NCBI RefSeq assembly: GCF_020080835.1 | Contig: NC_058164.1 | Location: 21,849,510-21,913,509, forward strand | Reading direction: 5' to 3' | Length of the DNA stretch: 64,000 nt | Source: Cotesia glomerata | Taxonomy: Eukaryota > Arthropoda > Insecta > Hymenoptera > Braconidae | In this document: one piece after another, positions 22,567-35,300 of the stretch | Layout: every line of letters starts with the position of its first letter | Position numbering within the stretch: the stretch's first letter is position 1 | Notes under the pieces: generated by a model | Told to the model about the DNA's origin: nothing | The model's input: the letters and a program-made list of their open reading frames with translations, nothing else | The model's database searches: none | Program-made: the position numbers and the translations under genes

Positions 22567-22722
22567 TAGTTTAGGAATAATAGCAATTCAAAAATTTTCA
22601 AAAATCGCAAAAATTTTCACTTTTACCGTATTTTCGTGCAATTACAATTGAAGGCGATATCTCATCAAAATTCTATAAATGGCATCTGAAAGCTTATTAA
22701 ATAAGCTTTAATTTCTGTACCT
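22567..22722 (+). repeat. Direct repeat, right flank of the LINE block
   Basis: Partner of 16326-16482: AGTTTAGGAATAATAGCAAT, then the TTCAAAAATTTTCAAAAATCGC and GAAAGCTTATTAAATAAGCT parts are conserved. Far too long and diverged for a LINE target-site duplication. Confidence 0.7.
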
Positions 22723-22944
22723 CACTATTAGTCTAGGCCAAAAATCACCTGCTTTCTCAGACAGATTTAATGAAATTTTACTTTTGCATTCGTTTTGACG
22801 TCATTGTTTAATCAAACAGAAATTCATTTTTTTTTTTTCGTATGCAACCCTAGTAGTATTTTTATTATTCATCATGAAATCTACTGACATTTCGGCTGCC
22901 GAATGGCCTTTTTTTACTCTCACATTCCTGGAGAAAAACAACCC

Positions 22945-23075
22945 TGCTATCTTTGTCGCACTCGCAACAGCAAAGCTATTGCAAATTCATAACTTTTACT
23001 TACGCAAATGTAAATTTTGAAGAAAACGCTCCACTGAAAAATAAATAATTAAATAATCCATCGAGTAGCAAGGCG
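22945..23075 (+). repeat. Repeat shared with 7283-7411
   Basis: Aligned to the segment that precedes the BTB fragment (CGCACTCGCAACAGCAAAGC, TTGAAGAAAACGCT, CGAGTAGCAAGGCGTT). No BTB coding sequence follows here. Confidence 0.5.
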
Positions 23076-23559
23076 TTGTTTATAAAATTTTTCTTCGTTG
23101 AGAAGAAATTCACGAATCTGTTATATAGTTGAGATCGCCTCAGTATGCTTATAATCATTTTAAGGAGAAAACTATTATAAAATTTCGTCAAAAGTTTCGT
23201 GTGTGAATTTTTTCAGAAAGAGACATTTTATTTAACAAATACATAAAAAAACATGCATATCTAGTGAATTTTTAATACTTTATGTCTGGTTTGGATTATA
23301 TCAAATGAAAAATTCCAAAAAATTGATTTACCGGAAAGATGAATGCAAGTATTGTTGAAGGAATAGTCCAAATTTTGATTTTTGACAAAATTGCAGCTTC
23401 CAAAAAAAGAAATAGCGATTTTATAAAAAAATTTCCAACTACAAGTGGTCTAAAAAATTGAAATAATTATCAGATATATTATTTTTTTGATGAATGCCTG
23501 TGAAATATTCTAAGTCAGTCACAATCAATTACAACCAATAATTAAAACTTAAAATAGAT

Positions 23560-23930
23560 AAGAGAAGCTAGGAAACGGTGAAAGAATTCAAGTACCTTGA
23601 GTATTGGTTTTCTCGGAGCGGGAATTACAAGAAGCACACAAAGTGGACTAGCGGAAAGGCACACCAAGCCCTAAACTCAAATTGGGGAATCATAAAAAGG
23701 TTTGGCCAAGCTACGCTGAGCAATCGTCTCTATCTATACAACACTTTGGCAAATTCAGGAGCGTTGTATGGAGTTGAAGTCTGGGGTTGGTCCCAGGACC
23801 CGGAATTTAATAGACTTTATGCTGGTGCACATAAAATGGCCCTGGGAGTTGCCAAAAACACGCCAGACTACTTATGGCAGACAGAGGTAAGAGTGCCAAG
23901 CAGCCTATACGGCTGCCCAATTTTAAAACA
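23560..23930 (+). pseudogene. LINE fragment (C-terminal part of ORF2)
   Basis: The frame EFKYLEYWFSRSGNYKKH followed by KAHQALNSNWGIIKRFGQ and LYNTLANSGALYGVEVWGW is the region after the RT catalytic motifs in non-LTR elements, where chains of the type Y.tla.p.l.YG.evW occur. It comes from a different LINE family from A and B. Both sides are missing. Confidence 0.7.
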
Positions 23931-23989
23931 CAGTAACTGCAAAATTTTTATACTTAATTTTTTTTTAATATCACTGCATTTTTTATAAC

Positions 23990-24260
23990 TTTTAGACCTT
24001 AATTTCAAATATTTGTATCCTGATCTCCACAAATTTTTACAGAAGATTAAAGTCAGAGCTAAACAATTAAAAATCAAATATGTCTGGACTTACCTTGGCA
24101 ATGTTTATGCTAAAAAAAATGACGACTCTCCTAAGATAGTCATTAATACTGAAGATGACCTAAATAGGATTTCATAGCAATCTAGAGATAAACTCAATGT
24201 TACAAATTCATCAATAAATATTCTAAACCTAAACATAAACAGTTACTTAGCTCATTTAGC
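23990..24260 (+). pseudogene. LINE fragment (ORF1 end and ORF2 start)
   Basis: Translation of 23998-24177 gives LNFKYLYPDLHKFLQKIKVR then KYVWTYLGNVYAKKNDDSPK and ends in a TAG. This is the FP-like C-terminal domain also present in ORF1 of element A. About 40 bases on, SSINILNLNINSYLAHLA matches the first strand of a LINE endonuclease (compare IKLLSFNINSFNGHIAQ in element A), stopped by a TAG. So this is a remnant of an ORF1/ORF2 junction. It is too short for a simple start-to-stop search. Confidence 0.65.
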
Positions 24261-25360
24261 CTAGTTTGACCTATCCAAAAGGCTAGACTACAAACTTCAA
24301 CGTCTTATAAACAACACCATCATAATTAATCAGAGGTATTAAGAAGAATTCAAATTTCGTTACTTTTAATACTTTTGAATTTTTTTTTTTTTTCAATAAA
24401 TATTTTTTTGCAATAAATAAATGAATAAATAAAACTTAAAATCTATTTCTTTTTAAATTTCACTTACCAAATTAAATGAATGACAATTTAATCAATTGAA
24501 TAGTTTAATAAATAAATGAAAGAATTACATTAATGTAGAGTTATGTATTTATTTTATTTTTTTCATTAAATTTTTTTCAGATTTACATTTTTTTCAATTT
24601 TTTCTCCACATAATCACCAATATTCTCATTTATTATTATTTGAGTCGCCAATTGCCTGAAGATTTAAATATATTTCTATAATATTTTTTATTTCCATCAT
24701 ATATATATCATACATATATTTATTAGTACGTTGTTTTCTTGATGTATTTTATTATGCTATTATTGTTATAATTATTATTAATTGATACCTAAATTATCGT
24801 AAGGTGTATTGCATTTATTGATAGATGTTTTTTAATGCATTATTATTTTTTTTTTTACTTAAATTATTTAGTATATTTCTTCATTATAATTATTATCATA
24901 GATCATTGTTTTATTTATTTACTGTTTCGTATATTGTTATAGTTTTTTTAAATAATTAATAAATATTCTTGAATATATATCATATATATATTTTTTTTGT
25001 ATACATATATTCGCATTATTTTTTATTTCATATTATATAATAATAATCATGTGTATAATAATAATAATTATATATTTATGTATAAGTACAGTCTAAATAT
25101 AATATCATCACTTTTTCTTTTTACTTAAAATTAATTATTATTTTAATAATGATCTTCATTATTATTCAGATTTATTTTCTTCAATTTATATTAATAATAA
25201 TGAATATAATTTTGAATTTCAAATCTTTAAATAATTTATCGATAAATAAAAATATTTATGGCAAATTTTTTTTCATTATTTTTAACCCGTAATTTTATTT
25301 AACAATTGAAGAAATAAAATAACATTAATTTTTTTATTTATTATTATTATTAATATAATT

Positions 25361-25391
<31 letters not shown>

Positions 25392-26650
25392 GATAAGTCT
25401 AATATCTATCGTCTTCTCATTGTTTTTCTACGATATTTTAATAACTAGCGACTTCTAAATATTTTTTAATAACTATTTTCATATTTTATACGTTTTTAAT
25501 TAAATTAATAGTGGATTTTTTATTTATTTATTTATTAATATATACTATTTATTTTTTAAATATTTTATTTTATTTTTGTAGGACCATGATTATTAATTCA
25601 CCTTCATTGTATTTTTTAAAGATTACCGCTAGTTCGTTTTATTATTACATATTAAATTGATCGGAAAAAATGTATAATTAATACTAATGAAGGATCATTA
25701 ATCATGTATTAAATTGATTGGTATTATTACTCCCAATTATTATTATTAATATATTAACCATTAGTTAAATGTATTATTCATTAGATATTAATTATTATTT
25801 TTATATATTTGATTTAATTTATTTAATAATACAACATTAATAATGATTAATTAATAATTAAATAACAACATTTTTCAAACTTCCACGCAGTAGTCACAGC
25901 CAATCTGACATATCCACGTTTGTTTATTTTTATTAATCTAGTTTTTTTTCTTCTTTTTTATTATTTTTCATAATCTTCAACAATTATTTAACTTGACAAA
26001 TCAACATTTTAGTTACAATTTTATAAATTGCATGTTTCTTAGAAAAAAAAAAGTTCAATGATAATTAATTTTAAAACTCGAAAAATTTCATAAAAAATTA
26101 AATTATCAACAATTCGAATTTTGTAAACAATTTTAATTTTTAAAATTTTATAAAACTTGTGCGTGTATAACAAAAAATAAATAATAATTTTATATCAATT
26201 GAACTTTTTTTTTCTTTAAACTTTATTATTAAAATTTTTAAATTACATAAATTTTATATTTTATTGATATTTTAGTTTTTAATATTGCTGAAATATTTAT
26301 TGTGTTAAAAATTTTAAATAAATATAATTTTAATTGATAATAAAAATAAATAATAAACAAATAGAAGGCACTCTATTGTATATAGTAAAAATTTATAATT
26401 ATAAAAAAAGAAAAAATTTTATTCTAGGCCTTTTAAATTTTTATTTTTTCATAAATAATAATTATAATTAAATAAAACACAGGAAATAAATAAAGAAAAA
26501 AAATTAAACAAAAATATTTTATTATATTAATATTAATAATTATTAGATATTATATTATGGTTTTATATATTTTTTTTTTAATTATTTTTAAATAACAATT
26601 TATTATATTTAATTATCTTAAATATATAACGTGTTGCGGATAATCATCAA

Positions 26651-26677
26651 ACTCTCTCTCTCTCTCTCTCTCTCGCT
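26651..26677. repeat. (CT)n microsatellite
   Basis: Uninterrupted CT dinucleotides for about 26 bases in A+T-rich DNA. Confidence 0.9.
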
Positions 26678-28127
26678 CTATTTTCTTTTATTTACCTTTA
26701 ATTTTTCTTTTCCACGTTCAATAATGTTAATAATAATTTAATTATTGTTATTTGCTTGGAAGCTCACAGCCGACACGTTTTATTTTAATTATTTATTAAT
26801 ATCTTTTTAATTATCGTCTTTCTATCTACTCAACAATGAGATAATTATCATTTATCCAATCTCTAATCTTATTACTCCTTAATAATTATAATCATCTCAG
26901 TTGCTCTAAATAATAATTAAATTAATGACACAAAGAATTATATTATAAGTTAAATCATAAAAATAAACAAACTTAAAATTAAATGATTAATAAATAAACA
27001 AAATTCATTAAAGTTACAATTTTTAAGTACGTTGTTGTCTTTTCTTTTGCATTTGTTGTACAAATAATTACTCATTAACAGTGTCATAAATAAAGAAAAT
27101 TAATCGACATGGCAGTGCCTTGAGCAACCATTTTATTTTTTTATATACTTTAATTTAATATAATAATTTACCAACTCTAGTGATTTTTTCAAGCAACCAA
27201 GTAAACGTATTTTATAATTATAATTTTACAATTGTTAAATATAACTTATACAAATTATTAATATTAATTTTTTACAATTAATAATATTAATAATTACATT
27301 CAAAAAAATTTTTTTTATTAATTTAATACAAATGTTTAATTTTCAAACAATTAAAAAGAATAAAGAGCCATTTTTAACGAAAAACTTTCTTATATTTTAA
27401 TTTTAATTTTTAATTACATATTGTAATTAAAATAAATTGAATCACCAAGTAATATAAATTATTATACTACATTAATTTAAATTGTATATCATAACAAAAT
27501 AAATAAACGGATAATTATCTCAATCCAACAATAACATTATTAAATAATTTTTTATATTTTTCAAAGCTAGTAATTACTAACTCCCATTTTTCAAATTATT
27601 TATTTTTAATGCATTTTTATTTATAAACGTTTGTTTTTGTCTTTGAACACATAACAGATCGCTCGTATTTTGTACGAATTAACAACGTTTTTTTTTTTTT
27701 TTTAATATTTATTATTCATTAAATCATTCCATTTAATATATTCCATTCCATATCTTTTATTATAATTATTATATTATGTATTTTCCATCACTAACTCAGC
27801 AATTAAATTATTTTTTTGAATCTCTAAACTAATCTAGCCTTGCTCGCGAGATTGGATATTTCTTTGCATTTTTATTTTTTATTTTTACTACTATTAGTAA
27901 ACATTTTTTTAACGTTTGTCGCCGAGCCTACAATAATCGCTTAATTAATAAATAATGGAATTATTTATTTATAAATTAGTCGTCATATTATTATAATTCC
28001 GCAAACAATTTTCCTCCAAATATTATTAATACTTATTAATTTTTAATTATTTATTAATTAATCATTGATAAAGCGTGCCTTTTATACTGTTTTCATTCAT
28101 TATAGCATTTTTTTATATTCAGAGCTA

Positions 28128-28180
<53 letters not shown>
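28128..28180. repeat. (TTA)n microsatellite
   Basis: About 17 perfect TTA units; the 60-codon poly-isoleucine frame across it is an artefact of the repeat. Confidence 0.92.
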
Positions 28181-28727
28181 TTATCATTGTTATTAATATT
28201 ATAATAATTATTGTTATTTATATTAAATCATTAATATTAACTAATAATCATCTTTAACATGCCGATACACGTCTTTTTTTAATTACTATGTGTATATTTA
28301 TATATAACGATTCATTTAAGATTTAAAGATTCATTATTTTCTAAGCTGAGGGTATTATTTCGTCAATATACGTTATTAATATTTCGAACTATAAACAACT
28401 AAATAAATACTTATATCATAACATAACTTAACAAATTAAATAATATTAGTCAAATATTATTACGATATAAATAAACATTAAATTTAAATAACAAAAACAA
28501 TAACCTAAATTAATAATTAATTAATACCCTCATCTTAAAAAAATGTACAACAAGAAACAACAACGTATGACGCACCAACAATAAAGATTTATCAATTTAA
28601 AAAAATGTTTTTTTTTTCTTCTTTTTTTTTCGAATTATCATTAATATTTTATGTATTATTAATAAATATAAATATTAATAATTAATAATTATTTATCAAT
28701 AAATTATTTTAAACATTATCAGAGGTT

Positions 28728-29079
28728 TTAAAGTGTAAGTGCTTGTATTTGATGGCATGTATCACTAATTTGACTTGAGTCTTGTAAATTTCTAGGAGTA
28801 CCTGGTGGTGTTAATGGCAAATTATTACGATTAACTGTCTGTTGTGCATCACCAGCTCCGCCTAAATTATCTTCACCAGCATTATTAGATGATGATTTAC
28901 CACCAGCACTACAACTATTATTATTTTGCATAATACCATTCATTTTATATTTATTATTACGCAAAATAACACTTTGAGCACTTGACTGAGTTGAATTGTT
29001 GTATTTATCAGATTTATTACGTACTGATCCACTTGAGTTTTGTGTATTTCCATACCTTCTTTGCTGATTCTGCTGATTT

Positions 29080-29114
<35 letters not shown>

Positions 29115-29335
29115 ATGGTGATGATAGTGATGCTGAGGCTGTGACTGCAATTGATTTGATGAATAACGGCTCTGACTGTAGAACACCTGGAGATTTTGAT
29201 GGGAATAATTTGGAATTGGATGTGTCATTGGTGAGTATGGTGCTGGAGGTGGAGTTAATGATGATGAAGATGATAATGAAGTTGCTGTTGATGTAGTCAC
29301 AGTTGTAGTAGTAGTTATTGATGTTGTAAGTGTAG

Positions 29336-29378
<43 letters not shown>

Positions 29379-32300
29379 CATTTTAACGTCACTAGATTCA
29401 ACAGCATTCGAATCACTATCATTTGATTTATTAACATACGAATTATTTATTTTTTTACGAGAATCGATATGACTTTTAGCAGTCGTCGTTGTCGTTGAAG
29501 TTGCGGTTGTCGTCGCAACTGCTGTAGTACCCGCGTTAACTCTACCAGAAGTTGCTGGTGAAGTAGCAGTAAAGGACCGGTTAGTCGTGCGGGAATAAGA
29601 ATTGTAATTTCTTTTGTGCGAATTCACCCGATTCAAGGGAGGAAATTTATTGAATTTGTTGGTGTAATTTTGGTGTTGCATTGAAGGGAAAATATGTAAA
29701 TTTTGATGTAATGGACGATTGAAGGAAAGAGATTTGTTTAGATGAACGTCACGCTTTGATGAATCGTATGACGTGTTTTGTATCATAGGAGTGGGTAGTA
29801 AAGAGGTAGGGTTGTAGGGGTTTGGAATGTAAACTGGGTGGTAAAGAATGCGACAGTGCATTGGATCCTCTGTTGATTCAGGACACAGAGACTGAGTTGA
29901 TGATTGGGGTTGGAGAGCTAAAGAGTGTTGGGAGTGAGGGTGGTAAGGATACCGGTTTGCTAATGGATATTTTAGAGGCATTAAGGGTATTAATGGAGCT
30001 GGCGGAAGTGATAGGTGGTTTGACTCGTTGCCAGTTGATTGGGCCTGACGATGCTGTGACTGATGATCTGAGTGGCTCAATGTTGAGCGTGTGTCCTGCG
30101 ATTTTCAGTTTTTTTTTATTTAGTATTAACGTTAAGTCTTTGTTATAAGAGTCGATTATTATCTATATTATTAAGAGAATAAGAAAAATTTTTTGTCCAG
30201 GATAGTCATATGATAAAATCGGTTTTTTTTTTTAGTGAAATTTAATGTCATTACTAAGGTTTTGACTTGAATTTGTGCCTTTTCAAAATTTCATACCATT
30301 CTCACCGATAGTCAATTTATGGTGATAAGTATTTAGGCTACATTCGAAAATGCTCTATTTTTAGATACATTCTTAAGAAATGACCTTGTATCTTGTGAAC
30401 TATTTACATTTTTAAAAATATAAGCTCACCGCGACATTACTCTCATCGAGACCTTTCATTTGAGTACCCACATAAATTTTTCATATATTTTAAATATTAT
30501 ATATATATAGTGCGCGTCATTGATTCATACCGGTTAAAAATTTTTTGGTAAAATAAAAAAATCAAAATTTCGACATCTGTAAATAAAGAAATCAATAAAA
30601 GGAAAATCTTTATAAGCATCAATTTAAACAAAATTGAAAAAATAATGCACTGAAAATAAAAAACTCAAAATATCAATCACGATTAAAATAGAAATCAAAA
30701 ATATCAGTAATTAAAATAATTACACTTTACAAAATAAATAATAGTAAATTTATAATAATAAAAAAAAAAGACAACAATATAATTGTATAATTTTAAAATT
30801 TATCAAATATAAATATAAACATTGAATAAAATAAAATGAACTGAATTCAGACAAGTCAGTAAAAAGACATTTGAATATTTATATTTATAAAAATATTGAC
30901 AGTTATGAACATGCGAACTCTTAAACAATATACATCTATAAATATAAACTAGCAAATTTAGAAACCCGTAATTTTAGACATCTGTAAATTTTGATTTCTA
31001 TAAATTCATAAATTAAAAAAAAATACAATTAAATATATAATTGCTTGCAATTTATGAGGTTATAAAAAAATATATTTGATAAATTTTAAAATTATACAAT
31101 TATATTGTTGTCTTTTTTTTTTAATATTATAAATTTACTATTATTTATTTTATAAAGTGTAATTATTTTAATTACTGATATTTTTAATTTCTATTTTAAT
31201 CATGATTGATATTTTGAGTTATTTATTTTCAGTGCATAATTTTTTCAATTTTGTTTAAATTGATGCTTATAAAGATTTTCCTTTTATGGATTTCTTTATT
31301 TACAGATGTCGAAATTTTGATTTTTCTATTTTACCAAAAAATTTTTAACCGGTATGAATCAATGACGCGCACTGTATATATATATATGAAAAATATATCA
31401 AAATGCGTGTGGGTACTCAAATGAAAGCTCTTGATGAGTGTAGTGTAATATCAAGATGAGCTTATATATTTACAAATGTCAATAGTTAAGAAAGTACAGT
31501 GCAATTTAACAGATATCTTGTGAACTATTGACATTTTTAAAGATATAAGCTCATCCCGATGTTACACTTATCGATACCTTTCATTTGAATACCCACATCA
31601 ATTTTTCATATATTTATATATATTATATATATGTATATATAAAAAATATATCAAAATGCGTGTGGGTACTCAAATGAAAGCTCTTGATGAGAGTAACATC
31701 GGGATGAGCTTACATCTTTAAAAACGTCAATAGTTAAGAAAGTACAGTGCAATTTAATAAAAGTTATTATCTAATGAATCGAAATTTTTGATTATTTATA
31801 GTTCACAAGTCACGGCAGTCACATAGTGACTGCAAGGTTGCTAGTAATTATAATCCTTGGAAATTACCCATTTTGGGGCATTTTGTTCTTTGGAAATTTT
31901 TATCTGAGGATTGATTTTTTTGTATATCAAAATTTATTATTTAAAATTTAACGCTCTTTAAAAACTAAATGAATTAATTATCAATTTTTAAAGTTATTCT
32001 CAAAGTCCAAAAGAAAGAAGTTTTAATTTTAATTTGATTCAATTAAACGATAACGACTTAACATCTCAAGTGAAAAGTTTAATACCCTTTTCCAGAAGCT
32101 TTAAACTAAAAGAAGATCAATGACGTTAACTTTTAAATAACGAAAAAATATTTAAATGCATAAAAGTACTGTGACATTTATGCATTTCATTTTTGAGATT
32201 AAAAAAAAAGTTTTAGCGTAATTCTGCTGACTAAGAATGATTAAACTTTAGGGTAAAAAAAAAAAGTTATGAGTTGGATAATTTATTCGACCGAGTCATG

Positions 32301-35300
32301 ATCATTTTAGTAGTCATACTTTTCTTAAATCATTCAATGATAAGCAAATAATTTTATAATTATATAAAAAAAAAAAAAAAATAAATTAAAAATTGAGCCT
32401 AGAGACTTGTTTACAATATAATACATATTGATAAAAGTTTATTAAAATAAAGTCTTCAAATAACTTTAGACTATTTTTTAAAAGTAGGTCAGAAAAAAAT
32501 TTTCATTTTATCTCGGTTGTTTTTAAAGTTTATATTGAAAAAATTTTTCCATTTTTATAATTAACCACTCATTAGCTCGCTCAGGTTTTTATTGATTTTT
32601 TTAAAGCTAATTTTTAATTTTTAGAAAACCGATCTAATTTTTTTTTTTTATTTTTTTACACGACCAATATTTTCATTGTAATTTCATAATCAAGGTTCAT
32701 AATGAATTATTCAAATTTTTGATAATTATTTTATAATAATTATTTGATAATAATTATTTTTGGCTTTCTTATTGGCTTTAAGAGAAAATTATAAGAGAAT
32801 TTTTTTTTATAAAATTAAATTTTGAACAATATTTATTAAAGAAATTTTTTTATACCACCAATATTTTCACTGTAATTTCATAATTAATATTCACGATGAA
32901 TGATTCAAATTTTTGGTAATTACAAAAATCAATTTTTCAATTTTGGCTTTCTTAATGGTCTTAAAAAATTATAAGAGAAATTTTTTTTTTAATTTAATTT
33001 TGACCAATTTTTTTTTTTTAAATATTTCAAAGAATTATTCTTATCAATCTTCAGATAAATATTATTTACCGCCCGAAAAAAGGGTCTCACTAGATATTGA
33101 AAGTCGTCAGGTGAAAAAATGAACAGTAGGAATAAATCTAAAAATAAAAAATTACCTCTGTGGGTTGATTTTGAGCATCAGAACTGGCGGACTGTTGGCA
33201 AGATCCATCGGTCGTATAAAGAAGCAGTGGTTGTTGGTCACCAATACTCATAGATCCGTGTTGCAATGTGTTACTTTGATGCTGCTGATGTGTATGCTGA
33301 GGTTGTTGTGTACCAGTAGTAAAACTATAATAAATATGATCCAATGATTGTGATCCGGATACAGGCGGCGGGACTGCTGCTGGAACTCCTGCTGGATGAG
33401 TACCAGTAGTATAATAGTGCGGAGCGGTTAGCGTTTGTAGTCCATGTGGTCCATTTGATGGTGGACTTGTTGCACCAGTTATACTGTTATTTCCACTGCT
33501 ACCTCCTCCGCCACCTCCTCCTCCAGCGACTCCACCGCCTCCGCCATTTGGATTACCATTATTCGTTGTGTTACTCGTTGCATACACATACTGAGGTGCA
33601 CCAGCTGCTCCCGTGTAATACGACTCGTACTAAAATAAATAACAATATTTCCCAATTAACTGCTTGTCTACTCGCTAATTAATTTTAAGTAGTTTACTTT
33701 TTGTTTTTATTTATATTATTTCTTATTTAAAAAAAAATAAATAAAAACACAACAAATAATTGGCAGCAGCGTAGGGCTAAAACAAAAGCTTAATAAAAAA
33801 AAAATTATAAGCTAATTATTTTTAATTATTAACTGCAATGTAACATTTACAGGTGATCCTGAGCATGCCTGTGTACGTGCTGGACCTTAATAAAAATAAA
33901 AAAATAGCTATCATGCTGACAAATAATAATAAATTTATAAAATAAATAAATAATATAAGTGATGGCTTATTTTATCTTTGGCTTGTTGGCTTGGTTTATT
34001 GTTTTTGTTTTTTTTTTTTTTTATTGGTAGTTATGTTTAATTGACAATCTTATTGTACCTTTAAACCTCAATACTGTATTGCGTCGAGAAGTACATAAGT
34101 AGGCATTTGCTGAGGGTTCGGTAGAAAGGCCGGTGGTATTGCTTCTCCCATCAGACCGTTTGTCTGTTTTATTATAAATTTTTACGTATAACAATTAACT
34201 ATTAACCTTTTTTTTATCTACTGACCTTTATCTTAATTAAATACTTTACTTAAATATTTTACTTAAATTTTAAATTATTATTTTAACTTTTATTTATTAA
34301 TTAGTGATAGACTTACAGGCATTGGAGAGTATTGATACTGTTGTGGCATGTAAAGTGAAGGTGCGGGACATGGATACATCATTGGAGCAAACGTTTGATG
34401 TGTTGATGCAGCTTGAGGTCCTGAGGATAAATAATTCATTGTGTTTTTATTCAGAATTTTTTAATCAGAATTTTTTATTACTGAGGGTTAATTACCAAAA
34501 ACACTAGCAGCTTGATAAATAGCGGCTGGATCAGTTGGTGGTGCTAATGGATTACCAGGAGTTGGTGCTCCAGTATTATAAAATGTTAAACCATTTTGGT
34601 AAGGTAGTCCCATGCCTAAAATTTTTAATCAATAATTAATTATTAAATTGATATTAAAATTTTCTTTAATATAGAATCGTAAGAGTTTTTTAACAATTTG
34701 GTTCAAGAAATACGATCAAATATTCTATTATTATTAATTATTAATTTCTGAAGAGAAAAGCATCAATATTTATCTTTGGATAGTAGATAAACAAGAGAAT
34801 ATTTATTTAAATTAAGTAAAAATTATTTCAGTCAATTTAACAAGTTCTTGAGCTAAGATTTTCTAAAATTTTCTCAATAAAAGTATTTTTTTTTTCTCGG
34901 TGTACTATAAAAATGTTGTACTAAATTTGTAATAAGGGATTGACACATTTCAATTCAATGAACTGATGTCAATATGAGCAGCTAAATAATTTTCAGATTA
35001 TGGTATAGGATAAATTTATCTGCTCTAAATATTTAGAACTAATTAGTCGGATTTTATGTCTCTTTATTGACATTAACAAAATATTGGCAATTGTGGAACC
35101 TTGATGTTACTATTTCAATTTATTGATCAAATTTATCGCTAATAGAAATTTGCTAATAAATATATCTGATATCCAAGTAATGATGTAAATATTTATTAAA
35201 TATTATAATTGTAAAATATTTAAGGAGGATAGCCACTGTGAAATTTAAAAAAAAAATTTTTTTTTTTTTATTAAATCAAAGTTTATACATTCAAAAATAT

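Larger units (their letters stand above)
24261..28727. other. Very A+T-rich gene-free stretch downstream of boule
   Basis: No coding exon is visible on either strand, and G+C appears well below 20% by eye. It contains simple repeats: (CT)n at about 26651-26677, (TTA)n at about 28128-28180, and many TTTATTTA runs. The part nearest 28727 is presumably the boule 3' UTR, whose length cannot be fixed because AATAAA-like words are everywhere. Confidence 0.55.
30096..33155. other. Boule last intron with nested inverted repeats
   Basis: Non-coding. It carries the 866-bp fold-back element at 30509-31374, four inverted/direct copies of a ~105-bp module between 30390 and 31755, and from 31756 to 33155 plain A+T-rich DNA with no recognised repeat. 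Confidence 0.6.

Noticed and set aside
28975..30148. Plus-strand frames opposite the boule last exon
   Set aside because: Antisense of Thr/Ser/Gln-rich coding sequence.
33850..33885. Possible 35-nt boule microexon
   Set aside because: Bounded by AAG and GTAAAT-like signals and not A+T-rich, but including it breaks the reading frame with the next exon in every phase tried, so it was left out of the gene model.
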